64,000 bases of DNA from Alviniconcha marisindica (lineage: Eukaryota; Mollusca; Gastropoda; Provannidae). The position numbers were made by a program, and so were the translations under genes. The DNA lies in assembly GCA_018857735.1 (NCBI GenBank), contig JABMCL010000154.1:794501-858500 (forward strand). The letters are read 5' to 3'. Shown piece after piece: positions 25,593 to 37,005 of the stretch. Position 1 is the stretch's first letter. Every line of letters begins with the position of its first letter. The notes below the pieces were generated by a model that was not told where the DNA came from, ran no database searches, and saw only the letters and a list, made by a program, of their open reading frames with translations.

Positions 25593-25957
25593 AGGTCCCT
25601 TCTGTTAAAAAGTCCTTTAAAGTGGTCCCCATCAGTAAACCCTTAGAACGGTCCCTTCCATTAAAATGTCCTTTAAACTGGTTTAAAACCCTTAAAATGG
25701 TCCCTTTCATTAAAATGTCCTTTAAACTGGTTTAAAACTAAACCCTTAGAATGGTCCCTTCCATTAAAATGTCCTTTAAACTGGTTTAAAACTAAACCCT
25801 TAAAATGGTCCCTTCCATTAAAATGTCCTTTAAACTGGTTTAAAACTAAACCCTTAGAATGGTCCCTTCCATTAAAATGTCCTTTAAACTGGTTTAAAAC
25901 TAAACCCTTAAAATGGTCCCTTCCATTAAAATGTCCTTTAAACTGGTTTAAAACTAT
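25593..25957. repeat. Minisatellite, 54-bp unit, about 7 copies
   Basis: Units read GGTCCCTTCCATTAAAATGT, CCTTTAAACTGGTTTAAAAC and TAAACCCTTA. The last five copies are nearly identical; the first two are diverged or shortened. Confidence 0.93.
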
Positions 25958-26807
25958 CTACACTGTCTCTGGTTTCACTGCCAGGTGCTGTGTACTACAC
26001 AAGTTTGTTTAATAAAAGTCAGTTAAACCAGAGTATTTGCTGTAACAACTTTCACAGAAAAACAAACAAAAAAACTGCTTCATTATTTCTTTTTTCCCTT
26101 TTTTCTGAAAAGGACCAGAAAGGAAACATGATTAACAAAGTGTCAGATTCATTTGATTATGGCTACTTTGATGAATATTTGGCATCATTAAAAATAAAAG
26201 ATGGCATATAATAGAAAGGGCATATTGACTAAATGGCTGAGCTGCTTAGTTTTGTTGATCTGTTTAACTGCATGTCCTAGAATCTAGTTTACTACTGGCT
26301 GAATTCCTATTCATCTAACTAAAACATTCCTCCAGATTTATATACAAATAAATTCATTAATTAAGCCCCCAAAAGACACTGGTGAAAACAAAACCACTGA
26401 CAGAATCCTCCTCGTCCACTCTCCCAGGATAACAGATCCACAAACACCTCAGGGGTGGAGTGGGTGGGGGTAAGAGACAGAAGGGGAAGTGCCGCTGACC
26501 ATCAACCCAAGTAATCCCAGGATATTTCCCTCTGCCGCAAACTAAAATCAAATACCACCAACCAAAAGAAGTGTCTCCCAGCTCTTGCTCCACGCTATGT
26601 CTGAATCTACAGCACATACACACACACAAACATAGCAAAGCCAGACAAAACAACAGACAATCTGCAACATAAACAGAAGCGACCCACATGGCAAGCCATA
26701 TCTACAACACACAGAAACCAGAGAGAGGGATGGAAAAGAGGGGGGAAAAGAAAAGGGTGACTGCAATCAAGGTGGAAACCTGGGCCACCATGCCTGGTTA
26801 CGACATG

Positions 26808-27006
26808 CTGGACATCCAAAAAGCTGTGCTACCCTGTCCTGTTACAAAACTGCCACACTGGACATCCAAAAAGCTGTGCTGCCCTGTCCTGTGACAAAAC
26901 TGCCACACTGGACATCCAACAAGCTGTGCTACCCTGTCCTGTGACAAAACGGCCACACTGGACATCCAACAAGCTGTGCTACCCTGTCCTGTGACAAAAC
27001 TGCCAT
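26808..27006. repeat. Minisatellite, 50-bp unit, 4 copies
   Basis: CTGGACATCCAACAAGCTGT begins copies at 26808, 26858, 26908 and 26958, exactly 50 bp apart, each ending CAAAACTGCCACA. Confidence 0.95.
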
Positions 27007-27946
27007 AGGTTTTGATGATGATCCTGGTCATCTGGCTTTTTTTGTATGTGGCTTTTTTGAGAACCTTTCACTCAAAGCTATGCCCTCCAACTTTGAAAAT
27101 CTGAAGAAAACAATGTTGGTGACTGCCCTTGTCCTTCTACAATGATGAGTGAATCTTGTGTCAAAATGACTTTGCTGAGAGAGACAAGTAGGAATGATGA
27201 AGAGGAAGATAGTGTAGGTAAAAGTCAAGCATTTAGAAGATTTTTTTCCTTCTTGTTTTTGTTGTTTTTTGGTTTGTTATTTCTGCTTGTTGGTTTCTGG
27301 TTTTTGTGGTTTTTAAAGGGTGGACTGTGGGGAGAGAAACAAAGCAATAAAAAGACTTCTCTATCACCAAAACTGAACCTTCTCAAAGCAAAGTGGCCAG
27401 GACTACTTCTTCCTAACAAAAACACCTACCGGTAACAACAACAAACTGTCTTTAAGAACAAGCACAGTACAAAACTCCATTTAAAGCTTACTCAATGGTT
27501 CAAGCAGAACGTCATATTAAAGGTGTCTCATTTTTCTAATAGCCACTGTTACTTTGCTTAGGATGCTACTATTTATCAACATTATCACTCAGGGTCTCTG
27601 GCCATCATGATTTCTTTTAAATGAAAAAGTGGACATGGGATCTTTATTCCACATAGCACCGTAGTGTGCGCTGGGCTTGCAGCACGCTCTAACATTTCAT
27701 CTGCACAAATTTCAACCCAGAAAAACTGAAAAGAAGTCCCTCACCTCGCCTTGACTGGGGGATGAAGCTACGCTAGCCACTTTCCTTAGCTTACGGCACA
27801 ACAGCTCAGCCACTGGTCTAAATAGTCTAGTGTTTCACAGATACAACTTAGTACAGCTCCACAGTATTACCAGCATACATGCTGGTAAACCTCAGTACAA
27901 AAGTTCCCAGTGCAGTAAACCAGCACAGCTGCAGCATACTGACACA

Positions 27947-28024
27947 CTGGCTTCTTTCCGTAAGCAATGTGCGCTGGCTTCTTTCCGTAAGCAATATGCA
28001 CTGGCTTCTTTCCGTAAGCAACGG
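27947..28024. repeat. Minisatellite, 27-bp unit, 3 copies
   Basis: CTGGCTTCTTTCCGTAAGCA begins copies at 27947, 27974 and 28001. The period is a multiple of three, so it produces the repeated YGKKP frame on the minus strand, which I do not regard as coding. Confidence 0.93.
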
Positions 28025-29071
28025 CGGAAAGTGATGAAAAGCAATGAAAGGAAACCACTCACTGTGTCAAATAAACATGGCAGAATCACTTGTTGCTAAA
28101 ACCTTAACGAAAAATCTGACCCACTTTGGTAGTAGCCTAAAAATGATGACGGTAAAGTAAGAATGTGCATGCGTGCGTGTGTGTGTGCATGCGTGCGTGC
28201 ATGAATGATTGCATTCAGGCATGTGTGTCTGTGTGTGTGCACATGTGTTCAAGACCTGAGGAGTTAACTTTAATTCCGTGACTTGACTGCTGTTATCAGT
28301 ATGCTGCCTGGTAAAACACAATGCTGATATGATGAAATACCAGTACTGTACCAGTATGCAGCTCTACACATGTTCTGAATTTAACTGTGTGTGTGCAGGT
28401 GTGTGTGTGTCGAAGGTTGGAGGCAGGTGAGAGGGGGAGAGAGAATGTGAGAGTGAGACTGAGATAATTTTACGTATTTATTTTATTTCTTTATTTTTAA
28501 ATGTAGCTTCTTGAGCCAGTGTGTCAAAGGCAAATTTTCATTTTTATGCATTGTATAATCGACTAATAAAGGTTTATTTGATTTGATACATGTTCCTGTA
28601 CTCTTCAAGCTAGTCTGCAGCTGAACCCAGCAGGCATGCAAAACAAGGCAAACAAGCGAAAAACAACAAATCAACAAACAGCAAAAATATGTAACAAACA
28701 TTCCCTGAGCAACAATTATAAACAAAAGTAGAAGAAGAAGGAAACAACTGTGGGTGGGGAACTGAAATTTGTTCAGATTACAGTACTGACCTTCGACCTC
28801 TAGCCAAGTGTGGGCTTGGAAAAGGACAGCAGGATTAAAGATGAGATTAGGAGCAAAAACAACTTCCCCAAGTTATCTCTGGTTCTTTTCTTTAAATCAA
28901 CCCTACACCCCTGACACTGGTGTTGTGGTGACAAGTTCTTAACCAACAGATTTACTACAATCACTGTGTGTGTTTCTCATTTTCAACAAGTACATCAGCA
29001 AATAAATCAATGAAGATAATACAATTACATGCACGCACACATCACACACACACGCACACACACACATGTAT

Positions 29072-29140
<69 letters not shown>

Positions 29141-29477
29141 CAGCTTCTGCTCAAACTGCACAACCTACAAGAAGTACTTCACACAGAATTAATAAAATTT
29201 AACTATAGGGACCTTCATCTTGGAATGGGAGGGAAGGATCAATCACCATACTGGAAAACTTATTGATTGGTGCAAACCATGCGTGACCAAGACACGTTTG
29301 GGAGTTAAGTTATTCACTGCAACTTCACAGCTCAGAAAGAGTACACGCACACAAAAGCAGTTAGGTGACTAACCATGTAGTCGGCATGGGAAGAACAAGC
29401 ACACTAACACACCATCCAATGAACGGATCCGTCCACCTTCAATGAAACTCTGAGAGAACAAAAATGAATGCCAGTCT

Positions 29478-29642
29478 TGTTCTTTCTTCTCTTTCCTTTT
29501 CATTGCTAATTAAAAGACAAAGAAAGAGGTCAGAACCTGTGACAACTACACACTGCTGCAGTGCTCTTTCTTCTCTTCCCTTTTCATTGCTAATTATGAG
29601 ACAAAAAAAGGACGTGAGAATCTGTGACGACTACATACTGCT
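29478..29642. repeat. Tandem duplication spanning the exon 6 donor, about 83-bp unit, 2 copies
   Basis: Both copies run from TTCTTTCTTCTCTTTCC through CATTGCTAATTA to TGTGAC(A/G)ACTACA(C/T)ACTGCTG. The right copy contains the functional donor of exon 6; the left copy retains a GT-containing counterpart. Confidence 0.85.
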
Positions 29643-29769
29643 GTGGGGGCAAGGATTTCCGGATGAGTCGTTTCATGTCGGAGTCCGACAGGACACCGCG
29701 CTTGCGATCCTCCTTGATGGCCTCCGTGTGCAGGTACTTCATGATGTGCTGTCGTCCCCGTGTGCATAT
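29639..29769 (-). CDS. LRCH: LRCH exon 6: post-LRR helical segment
   Basis: The 131-nt exon runs from phase 0 to phase 2. It begins ICTRGRQHIMKYL after tccacag, the family-typical sequence directly after the LRR cap, then EAIKEDRKRGVLSDSDMKRL and ends KSLPPQ plus CA. Two overlapping donors are possible. I chose gtatgt (exon edge 29639) because it fits consensus better and because its phase joins exon 7 in frame; the alternative ending at 29635 would not. The donor and last bases of the exon are duplicated 83 bp downstream (29478-29560), creating a spare donor-like gtgtgt. Confidence 0.87.
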
Positions 29770-29802
29770 CTGTGGACAGACCATCCACTCTTGAACATGT
29801 GG

Positions 29803-29872
29803 TAAGTAAGTAAACATGGTGCTTAATGTCCACAGGCTTATTAGGGGCCAGAAACCATAAGGCTTATGTGGT
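29803..29872 (-). mobile_element. SINE 3'-end fragment in intron 5
   Basis: Reads AAGTAAGTAAACATGGTGCT, TAATGTCCACAGG, CCAGAAACCATAAGGCTTAT on the plus strand, the reverse complement of the SINE tail, with an internal duplication of the GGCTTAT motif. Confidence 0.75.
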
Positions 29873-30372
29873 CCTGTGAGTATGAGATATATATAGATCA
29901 AATGAAACTAATTATCAGTATGGATACAGACACAAATGTATAGGGTTGCTTGTTGACTGCAAATGGGGGGGGGGGGGGGGCAGTGTTTGTTTTTTACATA
30001 AATTTCTATTGGTGCAAATTGCTGGATACATGCTGAAGATCAGTCTAATATCACTTACATGAAGACTTTAAATAAAAAAGGGAAGAAGAAAAAACAACTG
30101 CTCATAAACATGTTACTTGTTAGCATGCACTGATGTTCTTCACATGTGTAGGCAGAGACATCGAGACTATGATGAGAACTGCTTCACTGTATATTATCCC
30201 ATACAAATTACTGTCAGAACGAGCAACAACAACCGAGTCGTTTACAAAAAAATCTATTTCACCATTTCATTATATCCTTAATTCACTTCTCTAAAGATTA
30301 TTTTCTTCCAGCATTTGTATCCCAGAAACCTACTCAACGTTACCCAATTTCTGGCATGCCCACAGGTACCCA

Positions 30373-30792
30373 TGAGTGTATGAAGACCACTTTACCAATG
30401 ACAGATCATTACCCCTGAGGGTATGAAGACTACTTTACCACCAACCTATCATTATCCCTGAGTGTATGAAGACTACTTTACCACTGACAGATCATTACCC
30501 CTGAGTGTATGAAGACTACTTTACCACTGACAGATCATTACGCCTGAGGGTATGAAGACTACCACTGACAGATCATTACCCCTGAGGGTATGAAGACTAC
30601 TTTACCATTGACAGATCATTACCCCTGAGGGTATGAAGACTACTTTACCACTGACAGATCATTACCCCTGAGGGTATGAAGACTACCACTGACAGATCAT
30701 TACCCCTGAGTGTATGACGACTACTTTACCAATGACAGATCATTACCCCTGAGGGTATGAAGACTACTTTACCACTGACAGATCATTACTCA
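30373..30792. repeat. Minisatellite abutting the exon 5 donor, 38-44-bp unit, 10 copies
   Basis: Units read TGACAGATCATTACCCCTGA then GGGTATGAAGACTACTTTACC. Two or three copies lack the CTTTACC part. The final unit, GATCATTACTCACAC, is the splice donor itself in reverse complement. Confidence 0.94.
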
Positions 30793-30793
30793 C

Positions 30794-30930
30794 ACATGCA
30801 GGTGGTGATGCCAAAGGGTTGTGCTCCAGAACTATCTCCTCCAGCACTTCCAGCTTGCGAAAGACGGTGGGAATTTTTTGAATGCGGTTACTGGAAATAT
30901 CTAACCTCCTGAGGTTCAATTTACAAATAT
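30794..30930 (-). CDS. LRCH: LRCH exon 5: leucine-rich repeats 7-8
   Basis: The 137-nt exon enters in phase 1 (G plus AT gives Asp, then ICKLNLRRLDISSNRIQKIP) and leaves in phase 0 after SPPAC. It contains repeat 7 and the closing repeat 8 (LEVLEEIVLEHNPLASPPA). The NPL-SPP capping sequence followed by ICT(R/K)G in the next exon is characteristic of LRCH and related LRR proteins. The donor gtgagtaatg merges directly into a ten-copy minisatellite (30373-30792): the last array unit reads gatcattac up to the splice site. Confidence 0.92.
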
Positions 30931-31450
30931 CTGGAAAAGAAATCACAAGACATTAGCAAAACTGATCTATATTGTCATGCTCAAAATGAAAAAAAACTCA
31001 CATTCAAAAAATAAATCAGAAAAAGACACAAATCAAAGTTTGAACCATATCAAAACACTGCTAATTTAATAATTATTGCCTTTACTACATGTGCAATGCT
31101 GTTCAGTTCATGTCTGAAATACTTCAGAATCTTATGGATGAATATCAGTAATAAGACTTGTGGCACAGCAGTGAAACATAAAAATAAAGAAATGAATGTG
31201 TGTCTGGAGGACAAATGTCAGTAATAAGACTTGTGGCATGGTACTGAAACATAGAAATAAAAAAAATGAATGTATGGGTAGAGGACGAATGTCAGTAATA
31301 AGACTGGTGGCATGGTACTGAAACATAGAAATAAAAAAATGAATGTATGGGTAGAGGACGAATGTCAGTAATAAGACTGGTGGCATAGTACTGAAACATA
31401 TAAATTAAAATGTACGGCTGGACGGTGTTCCTAAGAACACACAAACTCAC
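30931..31450 (-). other. LRCH intron 4
   Basis: A 520-bp intron, more than half of it the 31140-31411 array. No other feature. Confidence 0.85.
31140..31411. repeat. Minisatellite, about 74-bp unit, 4 copies
   Basis: Copies start ATGTCAGTAATAAGACT at about 31141, 31214, 31289 and 31362 and contain GGCATGGTACTGAAACATAG and ATGAATGTATGGGTAGAGGA. Copies 2 and 3 are nearly identical. Confidence 0.93.
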
Positions 31451-31556
31451 CTAAGGGCAGTTCAACGAGCAGGTTTCGTCGCAGATTCAGTGACCGTAAG
31501 GACCTGAGGTCACCAATCTGTGGGGGAACGTGCGAAATCTCATTGCAGCTCACGTC
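31451..31556 (-). CDS. LRCH: LRCH exon 4: leucine-rich repeats 5-6
   Basis: The 106-nt exon runs from phase 0 to phase 1. It starts after tttcag with DVSCNEISHVPPQIG, the fifth repeat, then LRSLNLRRNLLVELPL, the sixth, and ends with a lone G before the consensus donor gtgagt. The repeats are 22-23 residues apart, as in other plant/SHOC2-like LRRs. There are no internal stops in this frame. Forty bases beyond the donor lies a four-copy, about 74-bp tandem repeat (31140-31411). Confidence 0.92.
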
Positions 31557-32781
31557 CTGAAAGGTCAAGACAACACTGTGAACACTATCTACAGCTGCAA
31601 AGGCAATATAAAGAGCAGAAAAGTATGTTGTTTCTGAAATTATTACTATTGTTAATATAACGCTATAATATTAATAAACTGTCTCTTCTCAGCTGGGTAT
31701 CTCCTTCTGTTGAATGAAAGTAAACCAATTCTCATGCTGTCCGAAGTAAACACTGGTTTGCATGCTGCATGCAAGCCTTACAAGTTACAGTATGGTCACA
31801 GGCCCCTGCATCGTACAGTACACAGCTTCAAGAGCCACATTAGTATGATGCAAACAACAGCTACAGAGTGCACCCTTTCCAGAAGACGAGGAGCGTCCAA
31901 GAATGCTAGCACCTCTTGAACAGACGAAGGCCATTCATTACAAATAAACAAAGCGTGCATACAAGAACATGAGCCAGTCTGGCTTGATGGTGGACTGCTC
32001 AGCTCAAAACTGGTAAGCATATTAAGTCTACTTTGGCTCACAAGTCCCTTCAAGTTCAACTGTTGCTGTTTATGAATGCTGTCTAACGACCTCACTCTTC
32101 ACCATGAAGCAACAAAACACTGCAAACAGTCCACACCGCTGCCCACCTTAGTGAGCGGTCACTGTGGCGAGACAGCATGGTATTAGAATCTGACATGGCT
32201 GCCACCCCCATCCCATCTCCCCCACTCTCAACCTCTGGGATCTGGTCTTCACACAGAATTTGTCATTATTTCAACTACTTCACTGCCATGATATCACTTG
32301 AAAACAACCAATAAAAGTGAAATTTCAAATTCTGGAGCATTTTTGTTTTCTTTAACATCACATGTGAAAGGGTTTGCATCAAAATGCACGTAACTGAAAG
32401 TAGATCTGTTACAGGACCTGGAAAATAGACTGTTTGCAGGTATGTGCATGCACTTTTCAGCCCAGAAATTTTACAGGCCTGGGCAGTGAAGGGGTTAAAC
32501 AAACTGAAACCTAAGTACAATTTATAAGCGATACTGCTTGATCCCTCTTGTGATGCTATTGCCATATCCAAAATTCTTCTGCAACACCCAGAGTCAGAAC
32601 CTGTGGCACATGATGCAATTTACAAAAAAGAATCTGAAAAGCAACGAGCAAAACATGAAGGACATCATACACTTTATCACACATTTTGTTTCTTCTTCTA
32701 AAAAGCAGAGAGCATTTAATCTGAACTACGGAAGGGATAAAGATAACAATCCCGCAGGCATGCATGCACTGTAGTTTGTAC
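31557..32781 (-). other. LRCH intron 3
   Basis: 1.2 kb. The only recognisable element is a TTAA-bounded MITE at 32271-32498. The flanking sequence is unique. Confidence 0.8.
32271..32498. mobile_element. TTAA-bounded MITE family, copy 1
   Basis: About 228 bp, inverted relative to copies at 48987 and 62066. The right end reads GGGCAGTGAAGGGGTTAA; the left end is degraded. The shared interior includes TGATATCACTTGAAAACAAC, AAATGCACGTAACTGAAAG and GAAATTTTACAGGC. Confidence 0.82.
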
Positions 32782-32911
32782 CAGATCCATGAGTCGTTCC
32801 AATTTGCCGATCTCCTCTGGTAATGAGACGAGTTTGTTGTTTGAAGCCAGCAGCACTTCTAACGAAGACAGTGCACATAATGAGACTGGTAACACTGACA
32901 ACTGGTTGCGA
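32782..32911 (-). CDS. LRCH: LRCH exon 3: leucine-rich repeats 3-4
   Basis: The 130-nt exon enters in phase 2: AG from exon 2 plus T gives Ser, then RNQLSVLPVSL. It leaves in phase 0 at ATG GAT CTG before gtacaa. It supplies the end of repeat 3 and repeat 4 (LEVLLASNNKLVSLPEEIG), followed by KLERLMDL. ASNNKL and SLPEEIG are among the best-conserved strings of the LRCH LRR block, and this exon alone would place the gene in that family. The acceptor reads gtgtttcag. The adjacent downstream intron contains a MITE-like copy at 32271-32498. Confidence 0.92.
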
Positions 32912-33533
32912 CTGAAACACACAATTTCATCACACAGTGTTACTTCTCCATGCATTAGAATATCTGGCACTCATTATAATATTTGACTGATAAATGCATG
33001 TATGACAGAGAGAAGAATGGGGGATGAGGGGGGTGAAGAATGAAAACGAAAATGATGACAATGATGATCGCAGTGATGACAATGATGCAGGGGACGACAG
33101 AAGATTATGAATGGTGGTGGTGTGACAATAATGATGATAAACAAAATAACAATAAGGACAAGATAAAGATGATGATTACCAATACCAACCAACATTACAG
33201 AGATGGACAGGACAGAGGGGAAAAAGAAAACAATGAAGACAATGGTGATCATGGTGGTGGTGGTGGTGGTGACAGTCATTGTGGTGATGATAAGCAGGAA
33301 GATAATGCCAACAAATGAACAATGAATATGCCATATGACACTTTGCAGTCAGGATGAATCTAATAGTTAGTCATAAGACTCATATAGTACCAGGTTAAAG
33401 TATGTACTGAAAATATATGCGACACAGCTGGACAACAACTGGAGATGGAGTGGAGGTCATTCATGTCACTGATAATGATGATGATGACTGAAGACAGAGG
33501 AAGATGAAAGAAGGTGGCTGTTGGGGTACAAAC
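32912..33533 (-). other. LRCH intron 2
   Basis: 622 bp, of which 33036-33297 is a degenerate ATG/GAT trinucleotide-rich stretch. It reads as open frames rich in Met/Asp or Ile/Val/His but is simple sequence. Nothing else. Confidence 0.85.
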
Positions 33534-33678
33534 CTAAGATTAAGATGTGTCAGTGCCTGCAGTTGTACAATGGCTTCTGGAATGGACTTGATGATGTTGT
33601 GGTAACAGTTGAGGCGCTCCATGTTGGAGTATTCACACACCTCCACTGGCATCTCACTGAGCCGATTCTTGGACAAAT
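33534..33678 (-). CDS. LRCH: LRCH exon 2: leucine-rich repeats 1-3 (start)
   Basis: The 145-nt exon enters in phase 1; the G left by exon 1 joins AT to make the Asp of DLSKNRL. It ends in phase 2, with AG before gtttgt. It encodes LRR units with DLSKNRLSEMP, LNCYHNIIKSIPEAI and ALTHLNL, matching the LxxLxLxxNxLxxLP pattern. The Cys-Tyr-His-Asn form of the second repeat is close to the vertebrate LRCH repeat at this position. The 3' edge is clean: the open frame continues only into non-repeat sequence after the donor. The acceptor is preceded by sequence holding an 89-bp tandem duplication (33723-33873). Confidence 0.92.
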
Positions 33679-33722
33679 CTGTAACACATCACCCACAAAT
33701 GGATTTTAATCTTTGCAATCAA

Positions 33723-33873
33723 TTTATTCTCTGCTGAAGAATCAACAAGAAAATAGCCACGCCCACATGACATCACATGCACAGCAAGGAAATTCTAAAT
33801 CTCTGCATCGGGTTTATTCTCTGCTGAAGAATCAACAAAGAAATAGCCACGCCCACATGACTTCACATGCACA
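33723..33873. repeat. Tandem duplication beside exon 2, about 89-bp unit, 2 copies
   Basis: TTTATTCTCTGCTGAAGAAT begins both copies (33723 and 33812); both contain AAATAGCCACGCCCACATGA and TTCACATGCACAG or a close variant. Confidence 0.9.
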
Positions 33874-34639
33874 GATGACAACAAGAAACACACTCATGAA
33901 TAGCCTTGAAATAACAGTAACAGTACTAATACCCTCAAGGCTCAACCCTGGCCTGCAAATATTGTTGTACATAGTGGATCAGATAAAATCCACCAAGATC
34001 GCATCCTAAAACCGTGTGGCATAATGGGCTATTACTGACTCCAATGAACTCAATGTACAGATTGGCAGACAAGACTTACTTTCATAACAAGCTGTTTTCT
34101 CAAGGTATAATCGCACGTGATACTCTGACAAGTATGTGGGGCACTCCCGTCTCCACTGTGCCAAGGTGGATGTAAAAGAAATCCCATCAAAAGAGATAGA
34201 GCATAAAAAATAGCACACTCAGTTTGAACAGTGCAATGAGATGCGTAAAATGACATGACATCAAGGATGATTCTATGCCTTTTTTCCCCTCTGTTTTTTT
34301 TTGTGTGTGCGTGTTTTTTTTGTGTGTGTGTGTTTTGTTTTGTTTTCTGAGGGGATGCCAGTAAGGTTAGAACTCAAAGAAAAAGCTGCTTACTTTGGCA
34401 AGTTACTTTCAGGACAGCTTTGAAACCAGATAGACACAACTATCAGTATCACATTGGGGGAAACTAACAGGAGACAGTACAGCAGGCTTATTTTTCCACC
34501 CAAAACTAACAGAGTCAGTAGGTTTAGTTTTCCACCTGCCACTCCCCACACTGGTCAATCAGACAAAAAGGCTGAGGGGATGGGGGGAAGGTCTGCATGG
34601 GGACAGACCTACCCATAGAGGGGACAGCAGGGTTTATTC

Positions 34640-35225
34640 ATTCATCAGTTCTATGATCTACCACAACATTCATCAGTTCCATGATCTACCCCAAACATCC
34701 ATTGGTTCTATGATCTACCCAAACATTCATCTGGTCTATGATCTCCCCAAACATTCATCAGTTCTATGATCTACCCAAACACTCACTGGTTCTATGATCT
34801 ACCCAAACATTCATCAGGTCTATGATCTACCCAAACACTGATCTGGTCTATGATCTACCCAAACATTCATCAGTTCTAGGATCTACCCAAACATTTATCT
34901 GGTCCATGATCTACCCAAACATTCATCAGTTCTATGATCTACCCAAACACTCACTGGTTCTATGATCTACCCAAACATTCATCAGGTCTATGATCTACCC
35001 AAACACTGATCTGGTCTATGATCTACCCAAACATTCATCAATTCTAGGATCTACCCAAACATTTATCTGGTCCATGATCTACCCAAACATTCATCAGTTC
35101 TATGATCTACCCAAGCATGCAATGGTTCTATGATCTACCCAAACACCCATTGCAGCATCAATTCTATGATCTACCCAAACATTCATCAGTTCTATGGTTG
35201 GTTCTATGATCTACCCAAACACTCA
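34640..35225. repeat. Satellite, 28-bp monomer, about 20 copies, with 168-bp higher-order unit
   Basis: Monomers contain TCTATGATCTACCCAAACA. Six successive variants (beginning ACTCACTGGT, TTCATCAGGT, CTGATCTGGT, TTCATCAGTT, TTTATCTGGT, TTCATCAGTT) at 34781-34948 are repeated in the same order at 34949-35116. Outer monomers are more diverged. Confidence 0.92.
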
Positions 35226-36030
35226 TATTGTCATAATAAGGCTTCAAGCATGAGGGAGAGAGGGACGAGCCCTGAGACTGAAGCTGGATACAAGCCAGAG
35301 GCTGAAGCCTGCAGTGAAGGCCAACACATGGCCCTGGGGCCGAGATCATCAAAATAGATTTGTACTTCCCCTCAGGAAACATATACTATTACACAGTATT
35401 AGTCTGGAAGCAAGATCTGCTGTGCCTACAGATAATAAGAAACAGCCCTCGGCACATATAAAACAACAAAAATTCTAAAAGATAAGATGAGGAAGAAGGC
35501 GAAAATGATGGTCCTTGGGTTCAACCGCACCTAAACCCTTCTTATCAGTGCAGTGATTCCACTAGCTCTTACTTTTATCAGCCACCCTAAGAAGAGGGGG
35601 AAAAATCTAACCTGGTGTACTTTTAGTTTTACAGGTCAGTCCTCACACCCTTCCCTGCAGAAGCAGGGACCCAGTGGAAAAAAAATAGCCAATCAACCCA
35701 CTGACGCCCACCCACAGACGTTTTTATCTTGGAATAAAGTTGATCTGTTGCAAACTGTGGGCATCAATGTTGAAGCTCAACCTGGGGGCAATTTGTGTGA
35801 TCCACAGGCCAGAGGTAAAATATATAAAAATGTGGAACAACGGAACCTCACCCCCCCCCCCCCCCCCCACACACACACACATGAGACATGAGAGAGAGGG
35901 CTAAAATTCCATCAACAGGATCACTGTTTGTTTTAGAGTACAAATCAATATTGATTACTCATTGCATAAAGTTTACATGTACTATACTGGCCAACCACCC
36001 TCACACAAAAGTCAAAGTGTTAATTACTGA

Positions 36031-36033
36031 ACA

Positions 36034-36070
<37 letters not shown>

Positions 36071-37005
36071 GAGCATCTCTTTGTTAACATTCACAGGTGC
36101 GCACAAAGCCATTCAGAATCAAAGTGCTTTTTTTCTTCTTTTCTTTTTGCTTTTTTAAGTCCAATTCATTCTTATTCAATCCATCGATCACACAGATCAG
36201 GCATCACGAATATGGTATTATGAATGTCAGTAATTATTCTCTCTTCTAAAACAGGTAACCAAAGGCATAATTCTGCCACAGCTGTCCTTGCAAAAAGAAC
36301 AGCAAAGGGTCCAGAGAGAACTGGGACTTTGGGGCGTTGTGCAACTCAGGTGTTTTTTTTAAAAACAATGTCCATTAACCCTTGTTGGGCCAAGCTGAAC
36401 CACGTGAATCAGTCCATCACCCATCCCTGTCTGGTTCTTGCTGATAAAGGGTTGCCAGGGGTGGGCAACAAAACAGGGGGCCCCTGCACTGCATGATCTC
36501 AGTGGCTATGGAGACAGGCAGGAACTTCAAAAAGTGAAAGATTGGCAGGGTTGCTACTGATAGATACCAGGGCACCGCTCACCACAGCACCAGGCACATC
36601 TAATCTTTTGAAGAGAAGGCGTGCCTGGGTGGATGAGGGCAGTTCCGTCTAGGACTGGGTGAGTGCAGAGGGAGTGGTAAAGAGAAAACTGAAAAAACTG
36701 TGCACAGTGTTGTGGAGTCCCAATCAAAAGAACAATCTCCGGTACACTGACTGGCAAATGTGCGAACTTCATGGACAAAGCTGCTAAACTAAATAACACA
36801 ATGATGCCTGTGGGCTGTGAGGAGGTGAAGGGTGACCTAAGCTTCTTCTTTTTTCATGGGGGGGGGGGAGGAAGCAGGACGGACAGAGGTGAGACAGGAA
36901 ATAGTGTGACTGGTACTGGTAGACAACAACAAAGGAAAGAAAATGGGAGAAAAACAACTGTCAGTCCAATGACTAAGTTCTTTATACCCCCCCCCCCCCC
37001 CCCAC
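36031..37005. repeat. Simple-sequence tracts: (CA)n at 36031-36068 and a poly-C run at 36987-37003
   Basis: A (CA)n of about 36 bp and a run of about 17 C followed by CACACACA. The sequence between them is unique, without a supported gene. Confidence 0.85.

Larger units (their letters stand above)
23475..29638 (-). other. LRCH intron 6
   Basis: A 6.2-kb intron bounded by gtatgt and tgcag. It carries (GT)n at 23634-23684, four minisatellites, one large MITE-like element, a 29-C run (24250-24278) and (CA)n at 29034-29136. Sequence 28060-28900 and 27010-27900 shows no gene. Confidence 0.8.
29770..30793 (-). other. LRCH intron 5
   Basis: About 1 kb. It contains a SINE 3'-end fragment (29803-29872), a poly-G run of about 17 (29965-29981) and a ten-copy array filling the donor side (30373-30792). 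Confidence 0.85.

Noticed and set aside
33036..33318. Met/Asp/Asn-rich plus-strand frame
   Set aside because: It is a degenerate ATG/GAT trinucleotide repeat within intron 2.
34640..35225. CRISPR-like regularly spaced repeats
   Set aside because: The 28-bp units are contiguous, with no unique spacers. This is a satellite in a eukaryotic intron.
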